Origin: Sulfuricella sp.
Lineage (GTDB): Bacteria; Pseudomonadota; Gammaproteobacteria; Burkholderiales; Sulfuricellaceae
Assembly (NCBI GenBank): GCA_028714955.1
Contig: JAQTLK010000002.1
Span: 16,070-80,069, forward strand
Direction: 5' to 3'
Length of the DNA stretch: 64,000 nt
Shown: one piece after another, positions 9,980 through 18,710 of the stretch
Layout: the number at the start of each line of letters is the position of its first letter
Position numbering within the stretch: position 1 is the first letter of the stretch
Made by a program: the position numbers and the translations under genes
The notes under the pieces: generated by a model
What the model saw: the letters and a program-made list of their open reading frames with translations, nothing else
The model's database searches: none
Told to the model about the DNA's origin: nothing

Positions 9980-10531
9980 ATGGTTGAAAAGGGTCTTATC
10001 CTGTTGGCCATTGCCCGTGCCGCCATTTCCAGCGCCCTGGGCCGTCCGCGCCAGGCAGACGAATCCGCCCCATGGCTGCAGGAGCCCGGCGCGACCTTTG
10101 TCACCCTGACCAAGAAGGGCGAGCTGCGTGGCTGCATCGGCAGCCTGGAAGCGCACCGCTCCCTGCTGGACGACGTCAAGGCCAACGCACTTGCCGCCGC
10201 TTTTCGCGATACCCGCTTCGCCCCGTTGCGCGAGGATGAACTTGACCAAGTGCGCATCGAGGTTTCGCTGCTTTCCCCTCTCTCGCCCATCGCTTTTAAC
10301 AGCGAACAGGATGCCCTGCGGCAACTGCGGCCCAAGGTGGATGGTATCGTGTTCGAATATGGCGCTTACCGCAGCACTTTTCTGCCCCAGGTGTGGGAAC
10401 AGCTGCCCGAACCCGCCGAATTCATGGCCCATCTCAAATACAAGGCCGGACTTTCGCCCGGATTCTGGGCCGAAGGGGTCAAGTTGTCCCGCTACACCGT
10501 AAGCAAATGGAAGGAGCAGAAATCATCATGA
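9980..10531 (+). CDS. amrA: AmmeMemoRadiSam system protein A (AMMECR1 family)
   Basis: GATFVTLTKKGELRGCIGSLEAHRSLLDDVKANALAAAFRDTRFAPL. Confidence 0.92.
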   Translation: MVEKGLILLAIARAAISSALGRPRQADESAPWLQEPGATFVTLTKKGELRGCIGSLEAHRSLLDDVKANALAAAFRDTRFAPLREDELDQVRIEVSLLSPLSPIAFNSEQDALRQLRPKVDGIVFEYGAYRSTFLPQVWEQLPEPAEFMAHLKYKAGLSPGFWAEGVKLSRYTVSKWKEQKSS

Positions 10532-11622
10532 AAACCGCCGAATCGAACTACCCTGGCCGCTACTGGCACGCGCTCGACGACGGGCGCATCCAGTGCGACC
10601 TGTGTCCGCGCGACTGCAAGCTGCACGAGGGCCAGCGCGGCCTGTGCTTCGTGCGCCAGAACATTGGCGGCCAGATGATCCTGACCACCTACGGCCGCTC
10701 CTCCGGCTTCTGCATCGACCCGATCGAGAAAAAGCCGCTCAACCATTTTTATCCCGGCAGCAGCGTGTTTTCCTTCGGTACCGCCGGCTGCAACCTGGCC
10801 TGCAAGTTCTGCCAGAACTGGGACATCAGCAAGGCCCGCGACATGGACCGTCTGATGGACCAGGCATTGCCGGAGGAAATCGCCCGCACCGCTGCGCATT
10901 ACGGCTGCAAGAGCGTGGCTTTCACCTACAACGATCCGGTCATTTTTGCCGAATATGCCATGGACACGGCAGATGCCTGCCACGCCCGCGGACTCAAGAC
11001 GGTGGCAGTGACTGCCGGCTACATTCACGCCGCGGCGCGACGCGACTTCTTCGCCAAGATGGACGCCGCCAACGTGGATCTGAAAGGCTTCACCGACGAT
11101 TTTTACAGCAAATTATGCGCTGGCCATTTGCAGCCGGTGCTGGACACGCTCAGCTACGTTCACCATGAAACGAAATGCTGGCTGGAAATCACCACCCTCC
11201 TCATCCCCGGTCAGAACGACTCGGACCATGAGATCACCAGCCTGTCCCAATGGATCGCAAAGGAGCTGGGGCCGGACGTCCCCCTGCATTTTTCCGCTTT
11301 CCACCCCGACTACAAAATGATGGACATTCCTTCCACGTCTGCCGCCACGCTCGGCCGGGCGCGCAAAATCGCCATGGATGCAGGGTTGCATTATGTCTAT
11401 ACCGGCAACGTGCACGACCCGGCGGGCGACACCACCTATTGCCCCGGCTGCAAGGCTGCGCTGATCGAGCGCGACTGGTACCAGATCAACGCTTACCATC
11501 TTGACGACACGGGTCATTGCCCGCACTGCGGCACGCTCATCGCCGGGCACTTCGAACACTTCAGCGAACAGTTCGGACGGCGCCAGATCCCGGTGGCGAT
11601 CCATGGCCATGCCGCGCCATAA
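10528..11622 (+). CDS. amrS: AmmeMemoRadiSam system radical SAM enzyme
   Basis: CDLCPRDCKLHEGQRGLCFVR...FGTAGCNLACKFCQNWDISKARD (CxxxCxxC cluster); start overlaps the AMMECR1 stop. Confidence 0.93.
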   Translation: MKTAESNYPGRYWHALDDGRIQCDLCPRDCKLHEGQRGLCFVRQNIGGQMILTTYGRSSGFCIDPIEKKPLNHFYPGSSVFSFGTAGCNLACKFCQNWDISKARDMDRLMDQALPEEIARTAAHYGCKSVAFTYNDPVIFAEYAMDTADACHARGLKTVAVTAGYIHAAARRDFFAKMDAANVDLKGFTDDFYSKLCAGHLQPVLDTLSYVHHETKCWLEITTLLIPGQNDSDHEITSLSQWIAKELGPDVPLHFSAFHPDYKMMDIPSTSAATLGRARKIAMDAGLHYVYTGNVHDPAGDTTYCPGCKAALIERDWYQINAYHLDDTGHCPHCGTLIAGHFEHFSEQFGRRQIPVAIHGHAAP

Positions 11623-11660
11623 CTTGTGAGGCGGGCCGGGCGCGGTTAAACTCCGCTCCC

Positions 11661-12698
11661 ATGGCCCTGCCCCGATACAGAATCCTTGTTGTCGCCCCCG
11701 CCTGGGTGGGCGACATGGTCATGGCGCAAGCGCTGTTCATGCGCCTGCAGCAACTGCACCCCGGCCTGGAACTGGACGTGCTGGCGCCGGACTGGACCAT
11801 TCCCCTGCTGTCGCGCATGCCGGAAGTGCGGGAAGCCATCCCCAACCCGTTCCGCCACGGCGAGCTCAAGCCCGGCGCCCGCTATCGCCTGGGCCAATCG
11901 CTGCGCGCGCGCGGCTACGACCAGGCCATCGTGCTGCCCAATTCGTGGAAATCCGCACTGGTGCCTTTTTTTGCCGGCATCCCGCAACGCAGCGGTTATC
12001 GCGGTGAGATGCGCTGGGGTTTGCTGAATGACCGGCGCAGGCTGGACGCCAGCAAATTGCCGCTGATGGTGGAACGTTTCGTGGCGCTGGCGCACGCGCC
12101 CGGCTCGGCGCTGCAAGTTCCCCTGCCGCTGCCGGCGCTGTCCGTGGACGAAAGCCGCAGACAGGCCACGCTTGCCAAACTCGGCTTGACTGCAAGCGCC
12201 AGAACCGCAGTATTGTGCGTCGGCGCCGAATACGGTCCGGCCAAGCGCTGGCCGCCACAACATTTCGCCGAACTCGGAAAGACGCTGCACGGCCAGGGTT
12301 TTCAGGTCTGGCTGGTGGGCTCGGCCAAGGACGCGGAAGCCGGCTCCGAAGCGGCGCGCCTGAGCGGCGGCGCCTGCCTCGACCTGTGCGGCAAGACCAG
12401 CCTCGACGAGGTGGTGGACCTGCTCGCTTCAGCTTCAGTGGTCGTGAGCAACGACTCCGGCCTGATGCACGTTGCCGCCGCGCTCGGCAAACCACTCATC
12501 GCGCTTTACGGCTCCAGCAGCCCCGCTTTCACGCCGCCCTTGTCGCGCAAAGCGCGCATTGTCAGCCTGCATCTGCCCTGCAGCCCCTGTTTCAAGCGTG
12601 AATGCCCACTCGGCCATCTCGATTGCCTGGTGAAACTGACACCACAGCGGGTGCTGGATGAAATCACCGCAGCCCTCGACAAGGAAGACCATGACTAA
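11661..12698 (+). CDS. waaF: Lipopolysaccharide heptosyltransferase II
   Basis: ILVVAPAWVGDMVMAQALFMRLQQLHPGLELDVLAPDW...VSNDSGLMHVAAALGKPLIALYGSSSP. Confidence 0.93.
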   Translation: MALPRYRILVVAPAWVGDMVMAQALFMRLQQLHPGLELDVLAPDWTIPLLSRMPEVREAIPNPFRHGELKPGARYRLGQSLRARGYDQAIVLPNSWKSALVPFFAGIPQRSGYRGEMRWGLLNDRRRLDASKLPLMVERFVALAHAPGSALQVPLPLPALSVDESRRQATLAKLGLTASARTAVLCVGAEYGPAKRWPPQHFAELGKTLHGQGFQVWLVGSAKDAEAGSEAARLSGGACLDLCGKTSLDEVVDLLASASVVVSNDSGLMHVAAALGKPLIALYGSSSPAFTPPLSRKARIVSLHLPCSPCFKRECPLGHLDCLVKLTPQRVLDEITAALDKEDHD

Positions 12699-13707
12699 AA
12701 ACCCCAACACGCGCCATATCGAAATTGCCGCCTGGCTGATCGCGGCATTTCTGCTCGTCTTCACCGTTTATACGCGCCTCTTGCCGGCACTTCTGGCAGG
12801 ACTGTTGATGTACGAGCTGGTGCACCTGCTCGCCGCGCGCATCAACCTGCCGCGTTTTGGCGGCCAACCGGCCAAGATCGCCGCAGTAGCCCTGCTGTCA
12901 GCGCTGATGGCGACATTGATCACCCTCGCCACGCTGGGCCTGATGGCCTTCTTCCACAGCGACGCCAGCAATCTCCCGGCCTTGCTGCAGAAAATGGCGG
13001 CAATCATAGAGGGTTCGCGCGCCATGCTGCCCGCCTGGCTGGTGGAGAAATTGCCCACCAGCGCAGAAGGCATCCAGAGCGCCACAGTGGAACTATTTCG
13101 CGCGCATGCCAGCGAGGTGCAATCGGTAGGCAAGGAAATGGGCCGCACCCTGGTCCATGTGCTGATCGGCATGATCATCGGCGCCATGGTTTCGTTGCGC
13201 GAAGTGACGGCAACGCATCGTTACCGCCCCCTTGCCGGCGCACTTGCCGAGCGGGTGAGGCTGCTCGGCGATGCGTTTCGCCGCATCGTCTTCGCCCAGG
13301 TCAGGATTGCGGCGCTCAACACATTCTTTACCTGGATTTACCTGGGAGCGATCCTGCCCCTGTCCGGCGTACATCTGCCGCTCACCAAAACCATGATAAT
13401 CATTACCTTCCTCGCCGGCCTGCTACCGGTGATCGGCAACCTGATTTCCAACTCCATCATCGTGATCGTCAGCCTGGGACACTCTCTCGAAATCGCCATG
13501 ACCTCCCTGCTGTTCCTGGTCCTGATCCACAAGCTGGAATATTTCCTCAACGCCCGCATCGTCGGTACCCAGATCCGCGCCCACGCATGGGAACTCCTGC
13601 TCGCCATGCTGGCCATGGAAGCGGCATTCGGCGTCATGGGCGTGGTCGCGGCACCGATTTACTACGCTTATCTGAAAAGCGAACTGACAAATAAGGGACT
13701 GATTTGA
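12691..13707 (+). CDS. AI-2E family transporter/permease
   Basis: Multi-TM protein, LITLATLGLMAF...FTWIYLGAILPLSG...FLAGLLPVIGNLISN; family fold. Confidence 0.85.
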   Translation: MTKNPNTRHIEIAAWLIAAFLLVFTVYTRLLPALLAGLLMYELVHLLAARINLPRFGGQPAKIAAVALLSALMATLITLATLGLMAFFHSDASNLPALLQKMAAIIEGSRAMLPAWLVEKLPTSAEGIQSATVELFRAHASEVQSVGKEMGRTLVHVLIGMIIGAMVSLREVTATHRYRPLAGALAERVRLLGDAFRRIVFAQVRIAALNTFFTWIYLGAILPLSGVHLPLTKTMIIITFLAGLLPVIGNLISNSIIVIVSLGHSLEIAMTSLLFLVLIHKLEYFLNARIVGTQIRAHAWELLLAMLAMEAAFGVMGVVAAPIYYAYLKSELTNKGLI

Positions 13708-13925
13708 TTCGCCTTTTCTGGTCAAACTCTATTTGCTCGCGGCCGGCGATGGCGGGTATGGCAAAACTCCTGCCAAAACGGTAAGATGCTGGGCCTTCGG
13801 AAGGCTGGCAGGGTGGTCGATTGCACAGGTCTTGAAAGACCGTTGCATTTTGGCTGTCAGCCTTGATTTATTTGGTTTCTTTTGATGCATTTCACCAACA
13901 CCCGCGACCAGGCGGGGCAGATTTT

Positions 13926-14015
13926 GGAAGCGTGGCCGAGTGGTTTAAGGCACTTGTCTTGAAAACAAGCGACGGTGAGAGCCGTCCGTGAGTTCGAATC
14001 TCACCGCTTCCGCCA
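13926..14015 (+). tRNA. tRNA-Ser(UGA)
   Basis: ggaagcgtggccgagtgg...cttgtcttgaaaacaag...gttcgaatctcaccgcttccgcca; long variable arm, anticodon TGA. Confidence 0.95.
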
Positions 14016-14125
14016 CCATAGAAAACGGCCCCATGTCGGGGTCGCTCTTCATTCCGGCGACTACCTTTTGGCCTTGTGCTCGGCCAGCATCACTGTTTCG
14101 CCAACCCGTTGGTAGACTGTCCTGA

Positions 14126-14347
14126 TCAGCCGCAGCAGCCACTGCCCTTGCCACGCTCCTGGATCGGTGGGCATGGCACCGTGCCGTAGGAACAGTAGAC
14201 GCAGCAGTCACCCGGCTTGGGCTTGAGCACGGCATGACACTGTTCGCACTCGTAAAACCACTGGCAGGCGTCCGTGGGCATCGTCTCGGTTTTGGCGTGC
14301 CCGCACTCAGGACAGGTCAGCGTCGATTCCAAAATCACCGCAGTCAC
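14126..14347 (-). CDS. GDCCVxC-domain small metal protein (mer-associated type)
   Basis: LTCPECGHAKTETMPTDACQWFYECEQCHAVLKPKPGDCCVYCSYGTVPCPPIQ. Confidence 0.88.
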   Translation of the reverse strand: MTAVILESTLTCPECGHAKTETMPTDACQWFYECEQCHAVLKPKPGDCCVYCSYGTVPCPPIQERGKGSGCCG

Positions 14348-14580
14348 TTGGCGCCTCCCACCACGGTCGAGGGATAACCGGCGTCCTTGGCGGCGCGTGC
14401 GATGAGCTCGACATTCGTCTTCGCGTCATCGAACGTCACCTTGGCCTCGCGCCTGTCCAGACTCACGTCGATCTTGCTAACGCCGGAGACCTTGGTGAGC
14501 GCCTTCTTGGCCGCCAGACCGCCGGTCAATAACGCACCTCGCTCGCCCCTCTGAATTTCTGTTGGTAGATCCATTTTCAT
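14344..14580 (-). pseudogene. merT'-'merP internal-deletion chimera
   Basis: N-terminus (ERGALLTGGLAA) matches MerT; C-terminus (KKALTKVSGVSKIDVSLDRREAKVTFDDAKTNVELIARAAKDAGYPSTV) matches MerP. No cysteines remain. Confidence 0.82.
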
Positions 14581-14586
14581 AAAGTA

Positions 14587-14617
14587 AGTTTACTCCCGTA
14601 CTTAAATACGGAGTCAA
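14587..14617 (-). promoter_or_regulatory. mer-type operator/promoter with 19-bp spacer
   Basis: Minus strand TTGACT-CCGTATTTAAGTACGGGAG-TAAACT; dyad CCGTA..TACGG as in MerR operators. Confidence 0.8.
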
Positions 14618-14622
14618 GCGCC

Positions 14623-14811
14623 ATGAATTATTTATCTGAAACCCTGACCATCGGTGTGCTGGCAGAGGCCGCCGGGGTTAATGTCGAAACCATCCGCTTC
14701 TACCAACGCAAGGGGTTGATGCAGGAGCCCGATCGCCCCTTGGGCGCGATCCTCGCATGGCTTGCGGGAAGTAGAAATGAAAACGCCCAACCGAGAGCAG
14801 TTGGGCGTTGA
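14623..14811 (+). pseudogene. Truncated merR (N-terminal helix-turn-helix only)
   Basis: [36 protein letters not shown] matches MerR, then unrelated [19 protein letters not shown]. Confidence 0.85.
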
Positions 14812-14812
14812 A
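14779..14812 (-). terminator. Rho-independent terminator of tRNA-Phe
   Basis: Minus strand aacgcccaac-tgctctcg-gttgggcgttttcattt. Confidence 0.75.
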
Positions 14813-14815
14813 TTT

Positions 14816-14891
<76 letters not shown>

Positions 14892-14986
14892 ATTTTGCCC
14901 CCCGCTTGATTACTGCTTGGGGGTTAGGGAAGGTCGCCATTTAATCCCAGGTCGACGTATTTAGTCAAGTCCTATCAGGGCATTTC

Positions 14987-16243
14987 TCAGTGTTTCGGTT
15001 TGGGCCTGGTGTCGTGCCCGTCAAAATAGTATGTCACCCGCTTGCGCGGGCTGAGGTAATCATAAATTTCCCGTAGCAGCAGGTTGGGTCGGATGTATTC
15101 GACGATCTTGATGTCCGGGTCGTCGGCCAGGTCGTAAATTATAGCCTCTTCCTTCGGCACGGTGGGCTCGTAAACCAGTACGCTCGGGCGTAAAGCCTGC
15201 TTGGCGTTGACCGAGACAACCATGCCAAAGGCATCGTTCGAGAGCCGGACAATGCTGCCGGGCGGGTAAACGCCCATGCACTTGATGAATAGTTTGAGCA
15301 AGTCGTTGTCATATCGTGCGCGCTCGTGTGAGAACATGAAGGCCCGCGCCTCGTGAGGCGTTATGGAGTCATCGGGATTGACGCGGTTGCAGTGGTTGTC
15401 GTAGGCATTGACGATGGCGACAATTCTGGCCAGGTGCGAAATTTCCTTGCCTGGCAGGCCGCGAGGATAGCCCTTGCCGTTCATGGTTTCGTGATGCTGG
15501 GCTATGATGGCGATCGCTTCCGGGGCAAGCCCGATTTGTGCGGCAATTTCTTCCCCCATGTGGCAGTGGAGTTGAAGCAGCGTCCGCTCGGCATGGTTGA
15601 GCGGTTCCATCTTCAACAGGACCGTATCGGGGATGCGGCTTTTCCCCACGTCATGGAACAGGGCTCCCATGCCCAGAAGGCTGATTTGCCCTGCCGGCAG
15701 GCCAGACTCGCGCCCCAGCATCATTGCCAGTACTGCGACGTTGAGGGAATGGTAATACACGTCCTCCCCGGCAATCTTGTCATTCATCAGGTGCACGGCG
15801 ATATTGTGATCAGCCAGCATGGAGTCGACCATTTCTCCTATCAGGATGTCAGCCGCGCGGAGCGACTCCTCGGGACGGGACAACAGGTTGCGCATCAGGC
15901 TTTTGACGGTATGGATGGCGCCGACAAACTTTTTCTCGCAACGCTGAATTGCCTCGCGCTCCTTGCCGACGCGCGCCATACGTTGCTTCTTCTCGGCCAG
16001 GGCTTGCAGGTCCGCTTCCGGCATCGGTGGCGGCATGGTGGCCGGGGTGGAATGGTTTTCCGGGGGAAGCGGCTCAACGTCGCTTTTTTCCGGCACGTAG
16101 ATGACATCCTGCAGCCCCAGGGATAACAGGGTGTCGAGCTGATTTTGGTCACGAATCTTGAAGCGGTTGAAAGAGAATGGATGATCCAGCCAATCCAGTT
16201 CCAGACGGATGTATATGCCGGGCCGCAAGCGGGCTGACGGCAA
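14987..16243 (-). CDS. HD-GYP domain protein with DUF3391-like N-terminus; apparent N-terminal frameshift
   Basis: LFHDVGKSRIP...QHHETMNGKGYPRGLPGKEISHLARIVAIVNAYD. An upstream ATG (16280) in another frame encodes MKKTIDTPEPLRIAVS. Confidence 0.92.
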   Translation of the reverse strand: MPSARLRPGIYIRLELDWLDHPFSFNRFKIRDQNQLDTLLSLGLQDVIYVPEKSDVEPLPPENHSTPATMPPPMPEADLQALAEKKQRMARVGKEREAIQRCEKKFVGAIHTVKSLMRNLLSRPEESLRAADILIGEMVDSMLADHNIAVHLMNDKIAGEDVYYHSLNVAVLAMMLGRESGLPAGQISLLGMGALFHDVGKSRIPDTVLLKMEPLNHAERTLLQLHCHMGEEIAAQIGLAPEAIAIIAQHHETMNGKGYPRGLPGKEISHLARIVAIVNAYDNHCNRVNPDDSITPHEARAFMFSHERARYDNDLLKLFIKCMGVYPPGSIVRLSNDAFGMVVSVNAKQALRPSVLVYEPTVPKEEAIIYDLADDPDIKIVEYIRPNLLLREIYDYLSPRKRVTYYFDGHDTRPKPKH

Positions 16244-16430
16244 TGCGCAAGGGTTCGGGTGTGTCGATCGTTTTTTTCATCTGTCAACGTGAAACAACAC
16301 AAATGTTAGCGCAAGGATTGCCCGAATTGTAGCGATTTATCGAGGTCTTTGCGCACGCAAAGGGTAAGAAATTCCGGCAGATTAAGGTAAAATGGGCATT
16401 TTAACCCAAGTTTGACAAGGAGACTCCTCA

Positions 16431-16874
16431 ATGTTGAAAGAATTCAGGGAATTCGCCATGCGCGGCAATGTGGTGGACATGGCAGTGGGCATTATCATTG
16501 GCGCGGCCTTTGGCGCTATCGTCAAATCGCTGGTGTCGGACATCTTGATGCCGCCGATCGGGTTGATTCTCGGCAATGTGGATTTTTCCAACCTGTTCCT
16601 GGTATTGAAGGATGGCAGTGCCGCCGGCCCTTACCTTTCCCTGGCGGAGGCGCAGAAAGTCGGCGCGGTCACCATCAACTATGGCCTGTTTCTCAACGCT
16701 GTGATCAGCTTCATCATCGTGGCGTTCGCGGTGTTTGTCCTGATTCGCAACATCAACCGGCTGAGAAAAGAGGCACCCGCGGTGGAACCGGCTACCAAGG
16801 CGTGCCCTTTCTGTTTTTCGTCCATCCCTTTAAAAGCTACCCGTTGCCCCCATTGTACTTCGCAGTTAGTGTAG
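16431..16874 (+). CDS. mscL: Large-conductance mechanosensitive channel with C-terminal CxxC pair
   Basis: [44 protein letters not shown]...[24 protein letters not shown]. Confidence 0.95.
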   Translation: MLKEFREFAMRGNVVDMAVGIIIGAAFGAIVKSLVSDILMPPIGLILGNVDFSNLFLVLKDGSAAGPYLSLAEAQKVGAVTINYGLFLNAVISFIIVAFAVFVLIRNINRLRKEAPAVEPATKACPFCFSSIPLKATRCPHCTSQLV

Positions 16875-16956
16875 TGTTGCGTGCTAACGGTCATGGCGCA
16901 ACGCCGCACCAAATCATGAAACAGTGCTGCGCCATGGGCGTTTCCCTCGCCCTGGC

Positions 16957-17010
16957 CCCTTGTCCCTCCGGGAGAAGGTTGGGATGAGGTAGAAGGTTGG
17001 GATGAGGAAG
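16957..17010. repeat. REP-like repeat with tandem half (agaaggttgggatgag x2)
   Basis: cctccgggagaaggttgggatgaggtagaaggttgggatgagg. Confidence 0.75.
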
Positions 17011-17062
17011 GGAGAGAGTAGGACGAAGTCTCGCTGCGCGAGTTTCACGTTAACGACGCTTT

Positions 17063-17207
17063 AGGAGCTTGTCGGACTTATGATGAATCGGCTGCAAATC
17101 CGCCTGGGCGGTCCATATTTCACCGTTCTTTATTCTGCGAGCAGCCGCTTTGCGGCTTGCCTGCTAAAATCGTTGCGCTTCGATCCCCATAAGTCAGACA
17201 GTCTCCC
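17063..17207. repeat. Hairpin repeat element with imperfect ~20-bp terminal inverted repeats
   Basis: aggagcttgtcggacttatg ... cataagtcagacagtctccc. Confidence 0.6.
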
Positions 17208-17217
17208 AGGGAAACCT

Positions 17218-17463
17218 TAAACCTAGAAACCTCGGTTGACCGCTTACCATGAGGCATAGGGTTTTGGTTCTAAACAAATTTGTCGCAATTTTACGCTCAC
17301 CCGTCTGGTGAGGGCGCTACGGGCTGGATTGCACGGTTTTTTTGGGCGCATGGCGGCGTTGCAACGCCTTGGAATGGAATAAGCATTCCGCGTCGTTGCG
17401 CCTTGCCCTGCACCCAAAAAAACCGCACACTCCAGCCCGTCCAACTGAGGTTTCTAGGTTAAA
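17218..17463. repeat. MITE-like ~245-bp element with terminal and nested inverted repeats
   Basis: Ends aacctagaaacctcggttg / caactgaggtttctaggtt; nested gggctggattgcacggtttttttgggcgc / ctgcacccaaaaaaaccgcacactccagccc. Confidence 0.7.
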
Positions 17464-17513
17464 CGGATTGAAATGTTCCCGCACATTTACCAGATACAGA
17501 GTTCACTCTGCCA

Positions 17514-18710
17514 ATGAACACCATCACCTTTCCCGCGTCGAATCTTGACCCCGCTAGCGGGACGTACAGGATACCCGCGTTGCGGGTGCTGTCCGAGATT
17601 GCCACCAGCCTGTCCACGGAAAACAATCTTGAAGCCCTGCTGGAACGGTTTCTCGGCACCATGGTCAAGCTTGCCGGCGCGGATGCCGGCGCCGTGCGGG
17701 TTCTGACGGCGGACGGCTCCCATTTGCGCCTCGTGGGTTCGATCGGCCTGCCTGCGGAAATCGTTGAACAGGAGCAGTTCGTGGAGCTGGAATGCGGTTT
17801 GTGCGGCGAGGCCACGCGCAAGCACTCGCACCGCCACAGCGCCAACGTGCACTTCTGCTCCGAACGAAATTCCCACAGTTACTTCGGCTCGCGCTGCAAG
17901 CACATCATCGCGGTGCCGCTGCGTTTTCAAGGCAAGGTGCAAGGTGTTTACAACCTGTTCATGGCCAGTGACACGCCGGTGCCGGAGGATGTCGCGCTGC
18001 TGTTTGACTCCATCAGCGAACATCTTGGCATGGCGCTCGAAAATGCCCGCCTGACGCGCGAAAACATGCGCATCACGCTCATGAACGAACGCCAGATGCT
18101 CGCCAACGAACTGCATGATTCCCTCGCGCAAACGCTGGCTTACATGAAAATGCGCCTGGCGCTGCTGCGCGACTCGATGGAGCATGGCGATACAGTCAAT
18201 TCGGCCAAATACCTGGAAGATGTGAGCGAAGGGCTGGACACCGCCTATTCCGGCTTGCGCGAGCTCCTCACTCACTTCCGCAACCGTATGGACCCCCGTG
18301 GGTTGCTGCCGGCGCTTCAGGATATCGTCAATGGCTTTTTCAGGAAAACCGGCATTTTCATCAATTTTTCCAACCTGGCGCCTGATCTGAATCTTACGCC
18401 AGACCAGGAGGTGCAGGTGTTTCATATCGTCCAGGAAGCCCTGCACAACATCAACAAACACTCCAGGGCGCAGGACGTCAGCCTGACGCTGGGGCTCGAT
18501 GGGAACAACCAGTATTGGCTCTGCATCGAGGATGACGGCGTCGGCATTTCGCCCCGGCGCGCGCCGGACAAGAACATGCACTTCGGGCTGAGCATCATGC
18601 GTGAGCGCGCCCAGCGGCTGAACGGCAACGTCATCGTCGAAAAGCTGCCGGAACGGGGAACGCGTGTGCTGCTAACCTTTCCGGCGCCCAAGAAGGAGGG
18701 GGGCAAGTGA
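17514..18710 (+). CDS. GAF-domain sensor histidine kinase (NarX/NreB-type)
   Basis: GAF-like N-terminus, ERQMLANELHDSLAQTLAYMKMRL H-box of HisKA_3, IEDDGVGI...HFGLSIMRERAQRL. Confidence 0.9.
   Translation: MNTITFPASNLDPASGTYRIPALRVLSEIATSLSTENNLEALLERFLGTMVKLAGADAGAVRVLTADGSHLRLVGSIGLPAEIVEQEQFVELECGLCGEATRKHSHRHSANVHFCSERNSHSYFGSRCKHIIAVPLRFQGKVQGVYNLFMASDTPVPEDVALLFDSISEHLGMALENARLTRENMRITLMNERQMLANELHDSLAQTLAYMKMRLALLRDSMEHGDTVNSAKYLEDVSEGLDTAYSGLRELLTHFRNRMDPRGLLPALQDIVNGFFRKTGIFINFSNLAPDLNLTPDQEVQVFHIVQEALHNINKHSRAQDVSLTLGLDGNNQYWLCIEDDGVGISPRRAPDKNMHFGLSIMRERAQRLNGNVIVEKLPERGTRVLLTFPAPKKEGGK

Noticed and set aside
13790-13925. Possible tRNA-like segment (cacaggtcttgaaagaccgttgca) before tRNA-Ser
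   Set aside because: Only a short hairpin; no cloverleaf or CCA end.
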